In this document: positions 1-6,182 of the stretch, piece by piece
Position numbering within the stretch: the first letter of the stretch is position 1
Layout: each line of letters starts with the position of its first letter
Source of the DNA: Bacillota bacterium
GTDB lineage: Bacteria; Bacillota; Bacilli; Alicyclobacillales; SLC66
Assembly: GCA_021820825.1 (NCBI GenBank)
Contig: JAKADD010000101.1
Coordinates: 1-7,986 of the forward strand
DNA: 7,986 nucleotides
Direction of reading: 5' to 3'
Notes under the pieces: model-generated
Told to the model about the DNA's origin: nothing
What the model saw: the letters and a program-made list of their open reading frames with translations, nothing else
Databases searched by the model: none
Position numbers and translations under genes: made by a program

Positions 1-539
1 TACGGCATCGGTTCGCCGCCAGCTTCGATTGAGAACTCGCGAATCCAGTTCGCCGCCAGTTCTGCGTCGGCCTCCTCGGCGTTCCGCAATCTTCCCGATC
101 CGCGCCGGATCTCATTTACCCGATCCAGTCTGTAGATGCGCTGATTCATCACGATCTCGTATGAACACCCGAGTTTCATCCCCCAATGTTCAGCAAATGC
201 GTTTGCGGTCTCAGGTTCACCAACCACTCCAGGAACGGACGCACCCGACGCAGCGAGGCTCGCGACAGCAGTCTGTATCGCCTCTCGGGGAACAGGGCCT
301 GCTTCAACGCTGGCAATGACCATTTGCATAGGCGGCGTCATGACAAACACCAGCATGGGTCGACCGTTATTTTCCACCATGCCAAGCAATGGTTCCGCTT
401 GCAGAATGCCTCCCGTCCTTCCGTCAACGAGAGAATACAGGATGCCAAGCGCCAGATTATTTTCCGCATCCCGCCGTTCGAGATAGGCCGCCACATGTTC
501 CAGACATTGTACCGCAGTATCAAAGAAACGCCATATCAC
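1..539 (-). CDS. GNAT-family N-acetyltransferase, N-terminal 179 residues (partial)
   Basis: The reading frame is open from a GTG at 539 to the left window edge, giving 179 residues without a stop. The protein begins MIWRFFDTAV. It carries the pattern I associate with a two-domain GNAT acetyltransferase family: an ENNLALGIL stretch near residues 26-34, a beta strand MLVFVMTPP near 62-70, PGVVGEPETANAFAEHW near 103-119, and RIYRLDRV near 134-141 leading into a second domain (NWIREFSIEAG). The acetyl-CoA binding loop of the GNAT fold would lie beyond the window, so substrate and activity cannot be judged. The GTG start is chosen because GGGGTGA (552-546) precedes it with 6 nt spacing and the frame is closed just upstream by a TGA. 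It follows selD on the same strand after 96 bp with no evident terminator, so cotranscription is likely. Family is fairly sure; acceptor substrate unknown. Confidence 0.77.
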   Translation of the reverse strand, partial: MIWRFFDTAVQCLEHVAAYLERRDAENNLALGILYSLVDGRTGGILQAEPLLGMVENNGRPMLVFVMTPPMQMVIASVEAGPVPREAIQTAVASLAASGASVPGVVGEPETANAFAEHWGMKLGCSYEIVMNQRIYRLDRVNEIRRGSGRLRNAEEADAELAANWIREFSIEAGGEPMP

Positions 540-591
540 ACACGTTCACCCCATCTCTCCAGACGCTTGTGTAAACATAAACAGTTTTCAT
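520..591 (-). other. Possible short upstream reading frame overlapping the GNAT start
   Basis: An ATG at 591, preceded by GAGGG at suitable spacing, opens 23 codons that end at a TGA (522-520) just inside the GNAT coding sequence. The overlap of 20 bases could couple translation of the two. The peptide resembles nothing I know, and it may be chance. Confidence 0.25.
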
Positions 592-635
592 ACGCTGCCC
601 TCTGTGCGACGACGCGTGATGCGCAGGCGAAAACA

Positions 636-1685
636 CTACTGCCCGACGATCAACTGTCTTTCCCCCGCTTCAGAGTGCTGTAGCCGGCCAATCTCGGCAG
701 CATCGCATCCCCTGTCGGCGAGCGCTTGCATCAGTCGCGCCGCCCTATCCTCCGCAACACTGATCAGCAGACCGCCTGAAGTCTGCGCATCGTAAAGAAT
801 CCATCGGTCAGACTCGCTGATCTGTCCATTCCAGTCCACCTTGTCATGCAGCAGCAACCGATTGTTCCGCGTTCCGGTGGATAACGTCTCCTCACAGATC
901 AGTTGCCGAGTTCCTGCAATCACGGGTATCGCGGAATAGAAAAGGTTTGCACACAGGTTGCGCTCTTTTACCATCTCGTACAGGTGGCCCAATAACCCGA
1001 ACCCAGTCACATCGGTGCAGGCGTTCACACCCACGGAACCCATCGCCTGTGCTGCCCTGTCGTTGAGTGTGGTCATCACCTCAATCACCCTGCGCTCCAT
1101 TTCTGCGCTGGCCAGTTCCCTGTCGATGGCGGTGGTGATCAACCCGATTCCAAGCGGCTTTGTCAACACCAGGACATCACCCGCCTCGCCAGTGTTGGTG
1201 GCGATATAGCGGTCAGGGTGCACAGAACCGGTGACCGTCAGCCCGTACTTCGGCGCATGATCCTCATATGTGTGCCCGCCCACAATCGGCACTCCAGCCG
1301 CTTTCATCATGTCCGCGCCGCCGCGAAGAATCTCAACCAGATACCCGATCGGCAACGTGTTGACCGGAAATCCGACAAGATTGTGGGCAAACGACGGGGT
1401 TGCTCCCATGGCGTAAATATCGCTCAGCGCATTGGCCGCCGCAACGCGGCCAAACTCGTATGGATCGTTGACGACAGGACTGATGTAGTCAATCGTCTGA
1501 ACGATTGCATAGTCGTCCGTAACCCGAACGACGCTCGCGTCATCGCCGCAACCGAGAAGTACATCTTCCGACACCGAAAAGTGTAGTGAGCGCAACACGT
1601 GCGCCAAGTCGAGTGGACCGACTTTGCAAGCTCAGCCAGCCCCTGGAGAATAGGATGTCAAATGAATGGGAGGCAGTTCAGCCAC
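636..1685 (-). CDS. selD: Selenide, water dikinase (selenophosphate synthetase), selenocysteine-containing
   Basis: SelD makes selenophosphate from selenide and ATP in the cytoplasm, the selenium donor for tRNA-Sec charging and for 2-selenouridine in tRNA. The 349-residue frame, of usual family length, starts at GTG 1685 behind GAGGGG with 8 nt spacing and reads through an in-frame TGA at 1632-1634 (residue 18). Its N-terminus reads HLTSYSPGAG-U-ACKVGP, matching the glycine-rich catalytic loop of E. coli SelD (Cys17, Lys20); here these become Sec18 and Lys21. Later family motifs are intact: GDDAS (47-51) and the Asp at 66 for metal-ATP binding, NDPYEFGR (73-80), NALSDIYAMG (85-94), GGHT (136-139), TDVTGFGLLGH and DAQTSGGLL. 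The shorter 323-residue frame from TTG 1607 lacks the whole catalytic loop and should not be used. It is divergent from a lysR gene and upstream of a GNAT gene. Being itself a selenoprotein, its full-length synthesis should depend on selenium supply. Confidence 0.95.
1602..1634 (-). promoter_or_regulatory. Bacterial SECIS element of selD
   Basis: Number the U of UGA as 1. Bases 11-16 (AAGUCG) pair perfectly with 24-29 (CGACUU), closing a 7-nt loop GUCCACU. Below the helix an A/G mismatch (10/30) is followed by three more pairs (7-9 with 31-33, one of them G-U). The loop opens with GU, the feature SelB recognises in the E. coli fdhF SECIS. The spacing from UGA to the loop is at the short end of what I recall for bacterial SECIS elements. 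The stem lies within coding sequence immediately after the UGA, as expected in bacteria. Folding was done by hand; no energy was computed. Confidence 0.82.
1632..1634 (-). other. In-frame UGA selenocysteine codon of selD (Sec18)
   Basis: The codon is TGA on the minus strand, flanked in frame by GGC upstream and GCT TGC AAA downstream (G-U-A-C-K). The residues on both sides are conserved SelD active-site loop sequence, and the frame stays open both upstream to a start with a ribosome binding site and downstream for about 330 codons. A sense reading as Sec therefore fits far better than a nonsense mutation. In other SelD proteins this position is Cys or Sec. Confidence 0.93.
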
Positions 1686-1693
1686 GCGTACTT

Positions 1694-1699
1694 CCCCTC
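1694..1699 (-). promoter_or_regulatory. Ribosome binding site deciding the selD start
   Basis: GAGGGG on the minus strand lies 8 nt before the GTG at 1685. It supports initiation upstream of the UGA codon rather than at the TTG at 1607, which lies inside the SECIS helix. Confidence 0.75.
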
Positions 1700-1753
1700 G
1701 TTTCCTCTTGCTAACCCCTGTGCAGTCTGCGCCGAACAGCGCGATCGCACCGC

Positions 1754-1782
1754 CATGTGCTATCATGTTGCTAAAGCACATG
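1754..1782. promoter_or_regulatory. Inverted repeat, likely LysR operator between selD and lysR
   Basis: CATGTGCT (1754-1761) and AGCACATG (1775-1782) are perfect 8-bp inverted arms separated by 13 bp. LysR-type regulators typically bind interrupted dyads in the gap between their own gene and a divergent target, so the site fits both in form and in position. It overlaps the putative lysR -10 box, which would suit autorepression. Binding and ligand are not known. Confidence 0.5.
1758..1766 (+). promoter_or_regulatory. Putative extended -10 promoter of lysR
   Basis: TGC followed by TATCAT matches an extended -10 element (TGnTATAAT) with one mismatch. No good -35 lies 16-18 bp upstream, which extended -10 promoters can tolerate. 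The expected transcript start is near 1773, about 50 nt before the lysR ATG. The box lies within the inverted repeat at 1754-1782. No convincing selD promoter was found on the other strand. Confidence 0.4.
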
Positions 1783-1824
1783 ACGGCGCATGACATCACT
1801 TCAAACCTGAGAAGGATGTTCTCT

Positions 1825-2772
1825 ATGGACTTTCATCAGCTAAAAACCTTTTATCAGGTTGCGAGCCATCTCAATTTTACACGGGCGGCGGAAGAGTTGA
1901 ATCTCAGTCAGCCCGCGGTGTCGCGACAGATCGAGGCGCTGGAGAACACTGTCGGCTTGCCGCTGTTCGACCGATCTGGCCGGAAGATTTCCCTCACCGA
2001 GGCAGGCTATGTACTGTTCAGGCAGTGTGAACAGATTTTGCGCCTCGTGGACAGCACCCGTCTCGCAATCGATACCTTAAAGAACCTGGAATCCGGTTCT
2101 CTCCACATTGGACTCAGTTCAACGATCGGCAACTATATTTTACCCCATACCATACTGCAGTTCACCCGCAAGTATCCCGGTATCCAAACGAAGATTTCGA
2201 TTTCCTGTACACACGATGTGCTGCACAAGCTGGAAAACGGCGCCGTCGACATTGCCGTAGTATCTGGGCCTATCACATCCAACGCACTCTATGTGGAGCC
2301 ATTTCTTCAGGACGAAATCGTGTTGGCGATGGGCCCTGGGCACCCGCTGTCACAACAGCAAAACATTACATTTGAATCCATTCAGCAGTTTCCATTGTTG
2401 CTGCGCGCCGAAGGCTCAGGAACCAGGGAAGCCATCGAAAGGCATGCCGCGCGCTTGGGTTGGCAACTGCCGCTGTCCATTGAATTTGAAACGACAGAGG
2501 CCATCAAGCAGGCCATCATGGTCGGCTCTGCCATCGGCTTTCTGTCGCTGTCCGCAGTTCGGTCTGAAATGCGCTGCGGATTGATCCATACAGTGCACCA
2601 TGCGCCTTTTCGTGTTTCCCGGTCTTTTTTTATCGCATCCAATAAAGCCCGCCATCCATCCCCAGGCGCCCTGGCGTTCAAAACGTTTATCAGAAAGGCG
2701 GTTCTTGACAGACCGCCGCGCGGTCTGGACGACTCATCGACACCGTCCAGCGACGATCTGTCTATTCAATAA
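1825..2772 (+). CDS. LysR-family transcriptional regulator (CysL/CbbR-like)
   Basis: This is a DNA-binding regulator of 315 residues, normal LysR length. The N-terminal winged helix-turn-helix spans about residues 1-60: MDFHQLKTFYQVA, FTRAAEELNLSQPAVSRQI, then GLPLFDRSGRKISLTEAG. A linker helix follows (about 61-90), then the effector-binding domain from about 92 to 290. The loop LLLRAEGSGTRE (191-202) resembles the SGTR loop of CysL/CbbR-type members, which sense small anions or metabolites. The last 20 residues are a polar tail that looks unstructured. ATG 1825 is chosen because GAGAAGG lies about 9 nt upstream; an in-frame ATG at 1816 is too close to it. The gene diverges from selD across 139 bp holding a candidate operator, and its stop directly abuts the stop of the SQR-like gene. 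Likely targets are itself, selD or the sulfur genes; this is inference. Confidence 0.9.
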   Translation: MDFHQLKTFYQVASHLNFTRAAEELNLSQPAVSRQIEALENTVGLPLFDRSGRKISLTEAGYVLFRQCEQILRLVDSTRLAIDTLKNLESGSLHIGLSSTIGNYILPHTILQFTRKYPGIQTKISISCTHDVLHKLENGAVDIAVVSGPITSNALYVEPFLQDEIVLAMGPGHPLSQQQNITFESIQQFPLLLRAEGSGTREAIERHAARLGWQLPLSIEFETTEAIKQAIMVGSAIGFLSLSAVRSEMRCGLIHTVHHAPFRVSRSFFIASNKARHPSPGALAFKTFIRKAVLDRPPRGLDDSSTPSSDDLSIQ

Positions 2773-3921
2773 TCAGAACCACGCCCGAAACCAGTTCTTT
2801 TCGAACGCCACTTTTCCCAGATGCCAACGCACGCCCGGCCGGAACACCTTTACGGCAGGCGACGGACTTGCGTAAAAATTCCCGCGCGCAAATCCTGCCT
2901 TATGATCGCCAATCTCCACAAAACACTCACCGTGACCAGCGAATTCCATGAGACGTCCTTTGCCGGTAATTTTGCAGGCTATATTGTTCGCAACCACTTT
3001 CGCCTGTCCATGGGCAAAGACACCCGCTTTCGGCAATGGTTTCCCCATCTCCAGGGGAATTCCGGTGACATCGCCGATCGCGTATACGCCGGGAACCTTC
3101 GTCTCCAGGGTATGCCGATCCACCTCCACCCAACCATTTTGTCCAAGCAGACCTGATTCCCGAATGACTTGCGGCGGTTTGTGCGCGGGCACATAGACCA
3201 GCAAATCATAGGAATCCTGGACCCCGTTCGCAAAATGAAGGGTATGGGCGCCTGCGTCGATGGTCTGGATCACATGTTGTGGATGATAGGCGATGTCCCG
3301 TTCCTGCAGCATCTGCTGAACGGCTTCTGTTACGTTTTTACCCGCCACGGCAAGCGGCCCTCCCTCAGCGGCATAGAAGCTGATCCTGATTTGCGAACGC
3401 GTACCATGCGTTTGAAAATAGTGACTGAGCAGCATCGCCGCTTCATAGGGAGCGGCGGGACATTTATAGACGGGAGACGCGGTCAGCACTACGACATGCC
3501 CCTGCTGAAATGTCGCGACCTGCTGTCGCAGTCGCTCGGCTTCTTTCAGGTCATAAAAACTGTAGCCCGTGTCCAACCCCGGAAGATCCTCAGGCGCAAG
3601 CGCGGCTCCCAATGCCACGATCAGATAATCCCCCGAGATGCTCTGTCCATTCACCAGGACAGTGTGATTCTCTGCATCAATGCGCTCGATGTCACCGCGA
3701 ACAACCTCGATGCCCTTCTCCTGCAGGTTATGCAACGGGCGCGATATCGCCGCGGCATCGCGATCTCCGGTCATCAGCCACAATAGCGAAGGCGCGAACA
3801 CATGGTTCTCTTCGCGGTCGATCAGTGTGACTTTATATTCGGCGGAGAGACGCTTTCGCAAGAGGTTGGCGGCGATGACTCCGCCAACCCCGCCGCCAAG
3901 AACGATCACAGAACCTTTCAT
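2773..3921 (-). CDS. Sulfide:quinone oxidoreductase-like FAD-dependent oxidoreductase
   Basis: This 382-residue flavoprotein belongs to the two-dinucleotide-binding-domain family that includes sulfide:quinone reductase (SQR), which oxidises sulfide to sulfane sulfur and passes electrons to the membrane quinone pool. Visible features are the FAD-binding GGGVGG loop (residues 9-14) with an acidic strand end LIDRE (33-37), the second motif DYLIVALGAA (98-107), and TKVPGVYAIGDVTG (274-287) contacting FAD. Cys154 (YKCPAAPYE) and Cys333 (GECFVEIGDHKAGFA) lie where SQR has its two essential redox cysteines; a third, less constant cysteine near 124 is absent. There is no signal peptide; the aromatic C-terminus (KNWFRAWF) could help membrane contact. 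GGGGGG lies 6 nt before the ATG. It follows a DsrE gene by 126 bp and ends head-on against lysR. SQR is the best guess; an NDH-2-like or other SQR-family role is possible. Confidence 0.8.
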   Translation of the reverse strand: MKGSVIVLGGGVGGVIAANLLRKRLSAEYKVTLIDREENHVFAPSLLWLMTGDRDAAAISRPLHNLQEKGIEVVRGDIERIDAENHTVLVNGQSISGDYLIVALGAALAPEDLPGLDTGYSFYDLKEAERLRQQVATFQQGHVVVLTASPVYKCPAAPYEAAMLLSHYFQTHGTRSQIRISFYAAEGGPLAVAGKNVTEAVQQMLQERDIAYHPQHVIQTIDAGAHTLHFANGVQDSYDLLVYVPAHKPPQVIRESGLLGQNGWVEVDRHTLETKVPGVYAIGDVTGIPLEMGKPLPKAGVFAHGQAKVVANNIACKITGKGRLMEFAGHGECFVEIGDHKAGFARGNFYASPSPAVKVFRPGVRWHLGKVAFEKNWFRAWF

Positions 3922-4047
3922 CGAAAGCCCCCCATTTCAAAAATGTCTCTGCAAGTCCGGAATCGTATGCTTTGCCTGTCGCGAGTTCGGCGCAGCCATG
4001 TCTGAGCAAGGGCGCAGCATGCGATTCCATCCGGACGTGGGCATGTT
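3922..4047. other. Short gap between dsrE-like and SQR-like genes
   Basis: This 126-bp spacer is on the transcribed strand of the likely dsrE-SQR operon. It holds the GGGGGG ribosome binding site of the SQR gene (3933-3928). A 35-codon open frame (4044-3937, minus) has no ribosome binding site and no recognisable product. No terminator with a T-run was seen, so readthrough from dsrE is plausible. Confidence 0.5.
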
Positions 4048-4398
4048 TTAGTAGACGATGACCTGCTCCGCCCAAAGCGTCCATGCCGAGAGTTCCTCCA
4101 TGGTGGAGCGGTGCGCAAATTCGTGGAGTTCTTCGGCGTCCAGCCCACGCGCATCCATACAGGTGCCGCACGCTCCGATGGCGGCGCCTCTGCGTCCGGA
4201 AACCGTCATCATTTTCTCCAGATTGTAGTAACCGTCGGGTGTTTTCTGTCCACGTTTTGCGCAGTTGACGGCGTCTGCCATCAAAAAAATTCGCACTTCA
4301 ACACCGTCTTGTTTTGCGACCGCATTGGCATGCCGCAGTGCGTTATAGGAACGTTCCGTTCCGTACGGGGGATCGTTCAGGACAAACAGAATTTTCAT
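4048..4398 (-). CDS. DsrE-family protein (sulfur carrier-like)
   Basis: This small cytoplasmic protein of 116 residues belongs to the DsrE/DsrF-like family, whose members carry or handle sulfane sulfur on cysteine. The family pattern is MKILFVLNDPPYGTERSYNALR at the start, then FLMADAV (38-44), and GACGTCMDARGL (76-86), where Cys77 and Cys80 form a CGTC motif that is the probable persulfide or disulfide site; Cys46 is a third cysteine. The start at 4398 is set by a strong GGAGGA 7-8 nt upstream; an in-frame ATG at 4416 lies on the wrong side of it. It sits 126 bp upstream of the SQR-like gene on the same strand. That supports a sulfide-oxidation or polysulfide-handling pair, with DsrE a plausible acceptor or partner for SQR product. 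An inverted repeat lies about 20 nt upstream of the start. Family sure; exact partner inferred. Confidence 0.88.
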   Translation of the reverse strand: MKILFVLNDPPYGTERSYNALRHANAVAKQDGVEVRIFLMADAVNCAKRGQKTPDGYYNLEKMMTVSGRRGAAIGACGTCMDARGLDAEELHEFAHRSTMEELSAWTLWAEQVIVY

Positions 4399-4419
4399 AT
4401 AGTGATTCCTCCACACTCA

Positions 4420-4448
4420 GGTTTTTGGGTGCTTTACTTCCCAAAACC
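4420..4448. repeat. Inverted repeat in the dsrE leader, possible operator or hairpin
   Basis: GGTTTTTGGG (4420-4429) and CCCAAAACC (4440-4448) form inverted arms with one extra T and a 10-bp spacer. On the dsrE strand there is no T-run after the hairpin, so it is not a classic terminator for the upstream flavoprotein gene. It lies some 22 bp upstream of the dsrE ATG and downstream of a weak candidate -10 (TATCAT, 4472-4467), a position that suits a repressor operator or an mRNA hairpin. Confidence 0.45.
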
Positions 4449-4570
4449 CAGTATGAACGAATCAACATGATATTTGAAATGCATATTATTGATGAATTCG
4501 ATGCGAATTGGTTATCAAGGAGGGGTTCGTCAACGACTCTGGCGGCAATGCAGTAATCAACCATCTGCCC

Positions 4571-6076
4571 CTAAGTCGGTCTCGTCCTCGTCAGATAGTC
4601 GATTACGTCCTGCGCCGAGTAGGCGTCGCCGTCGTTTTCTGGGGGCAGCAGATCCCGGATCAGTTCGATCGCGTCGCCGCTCGTGATGATCGGCGATTCA
4701 ACTGTTCCAGACACCTGGCGCTGGGGGAGTCCGGCTGTGGCCATCAACCCATTGCATAAACATTTACGGCCTTCTGTATCTTCCGCCCGCCCACCCTTGC
4801 CGATAAAATCGTCCACGGGTTCCGCCGCGCAGCGAAACTTGACGCGCCCCACTGGATCGAGGTAAGCTTCGCGCAGATAACCAATGTCGCACACTCTTTT
4901 TCGGGCGTCATAAATCGCCTGGTCGGACAGCGTATCTTCCATGTCGACGACCTTGAACGGGTAGCCCGTCGGCGATGCGAGCGGGTCGGACCGGACAGTC
5001 ACGGACCCCGCGCGAACAGCCGCTACCGCGCGTTTCTTGAGTTCCATCGCCATGCCCGACTCAGTGCAGTAGGCGAACAGCGTGCCCACCTGGATCCCCG
5101 CCGCTCCCTTGGCGCGCGCCGCTATGAGGGCGTCTGAAGAACCGAAGCCCCCCGCGAGCCAAAAGGGATAGCCAAGCGCGGCCACCGCATCGAGATCCAC
5201 CGCGTCACGCTCATCGTATATGGGCTGACCTGTAGAATCGTACCGTTTCGGGCCGCGCGGGGGGGCGTTGTGACCCCCGGCAGTCGGGCCCTCAATGACA
5301 AAACCCTGCACCCGGCCGGTGGCCTTTTTGGCCATCAGCAGCGCCAGGCTGTAGGATGAAATGATGGGGAAAAAAGCCGGCCGCTGCAAGGGAGCCTGAG
5401 CCTCGGAAGCGCCTGCGAAGGATTGCGGATCAAAACGGATCAACGGCGCCTCTGCCGACGGCATGCCCGCGACCTCACAGCGCAGGCTCGCCGGTTCATG
5501 GGCGGCAAGGCGATCGAGAGCCCCCGGAATCTCACGCGGAATCCCTGCGCCCATCAGGACAACATCCACATTGGCCTGCATCGCGCCATAGAGTATAGCC
5601 AGATTCGGAAGCGCCAATTTGGTCAAAAGATTGATTCCCACTCTGCCCGCATGACTGGATTTGGCCAGCCAGACTTCGGCGAACCCACCCAGCATGGCCA
5701 GCGTCGATTGCCAGCGATTCGCATCCAGCGTCCACAGAGGAAGTCTGAGATAGGGTTGATCAGGCGCGCGGCCATCGGGTCGAAAATAACGCGCCACCAC
5801 CTGCTCGGCAAGATCCGGCCACGGAGAGGCGGCAAGCGCCCTGCGCATATGACCGCCCACATCGCCATCCTGCAAACGGCGCAAAAGCACATTATCGATA
5901 CCCGTTCCCGAGACAACACCCAGTTGTCCGGCCAACGATACGGCGCGCGCCAGCGGCCAATGCGAAATCGCCACACCCATGCCCCCCTGAATAATGGAGG
6001 GCCACTCGCGCAAAGCAGATCCTCCCAGCTCTCCCGCGATGGCAAAGTATGGCGTCAGATATCTGTTAAATCGCAT
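4571..6076 (-). CDS. Nitronate monooxygenase / 2-nitropropane dioxygenase-like FMN protein, long form
   Basis: This 501-residue TIM-barrel flavoprotein is of the COG2070 type, cytoplasmic with no signal peptide. Family motifs are IIQGGMGVAIS (28-37) at the first strand, IEGPTAGGHNAPP (261-273) with His269 at the position of the catalytic His of nitronate monooxygenases, and PFWLAGGFGSSDAL (304-317) followed by AAGIQVGTLFAYCTESG (325-341), the FMN phosphate site. Typical nitronate monooxygenases have about 310-360 residues; this one has an extra C-terminal region from about 370, with Cys396, Cys416 and a KCLCNG pair (Cys439, Cys441). That length resembles the PfaD branch (enoyl reductase of PUFA synthases) more than classical enzymes. 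Substrate is therefore uncertain. Start at 6076 follows GAGAAGG with 8 nt spacing. It diverges from sucA with its own good promoter and is separated from downstream dsrE by 172 bp. Confidence 0.82.
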   Translation of the reverse strand: MRFNRYLTPYFAIAGELGGSALREWPSIIQGGMGVAISHWPLARAVSLAGQLGVVSGTGIDNVLLRRLQDGDVGGHMRRALAASPWPDLAEQVVARYFRPDGRAPDQPYLRLPLWTLDANRWQSTLAMLGGFAEVWLAKSSHAGRVGINLLTKLALPNLAILYGAMQANVDVVLMGAGIPREIPGALDRLAAHEPASLRCEVAGMPSAEAPLIRFDPQSFAGASEAQAPLQRPAFFPIISSYSLALLMAKKATGRVQGFVIEGPTAGGHNAPPRGPKRYDSTGQPIYDERDAVDLDAVAALGYPFWLAGGFGSSDALIAARAKGAAGIQVGTLFAYCTESGMAMELKKRAVAAVRAGSVTVRSDPLASPTGYPFKVVDMEDTLSDQAIYDARKRVCDIGYLREAYLDPVGRVKFRCAAEPVDDFIGKGGRAEDTEGRKCLCNGLMATAGLPQRQVSGTVESPIITSGDAIELIRDLLPPENDGDAYSAQDVIDYLTRTRPT

Positions 6077-6152
6077 AGTGCAGGCCTTCTCTCATTAATC
6101 GATGGTGAGGCCGGATTCGGCTCAGCACTAAATAGTTTGCTCTAAGTATCGC

Positions 6153-6182
6153 ATAACAAACACAATTAGGCCAGTGTATAAT
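6153..6182 (+). promoter_or_regulatory. Sigma-A-like promoter of sucA
   Basis: A perfect -10 box TATAAT (6177-6182) has a -35-like ATAACA (6153-6158, four of six) 18 bp upstream. Transcription would begin near 6189, leaving about 200 nt of leader. Its -10 overlaps the -10 of the opposing promoter by two bases, so the two should compete for polymerase. Confidence 0.55.

Noticed and set aside
520..522. A second TGA in a minus-strand frame, considered as another selenocysteine codon
   Set aside because: The sequence after it in that frame soon meets a TAA and has no homology; the true GNAT frame runs in a different register from GTG 539.
186..683. 165-codon plus-strand open frame
   Set aside because: It is antisense to the GNAT gene and the end of selD, has no family resemblance and shows an Arg/His-rich shadow composition.
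1666..1824. N-terminal extension of the LysR protein from an ATG at 1666
   Set aside because: It would cover the selD start region and the operator, lacks family similarity, and the ribosome binding site favours ATG 1825.
3169..3786. 205-codon plus-strand open frame
   Set aside because: Antisense shadow of the SQR-like gene, whose motifs are clear on the other strand.
3937..4044. 35-codon minus-strand frame between the dsrE-like and SQR-like genes
   Set aside because: No ribosome binding site and no recognisable motif; most likely chance.
4399..4570. Rho-independent terminator after the nitronate monooxygenase-like gene
   Set aside because: The only strong hairpin (4420-4448) has no T-run behind it on that strand.
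5423..6145. 240-codon plus-strand open frame
   Set aside because: Antisense shadow of the nitronate monooxygenase-like gene, rich in Arg, His and Gln, with no ribosome binding site.
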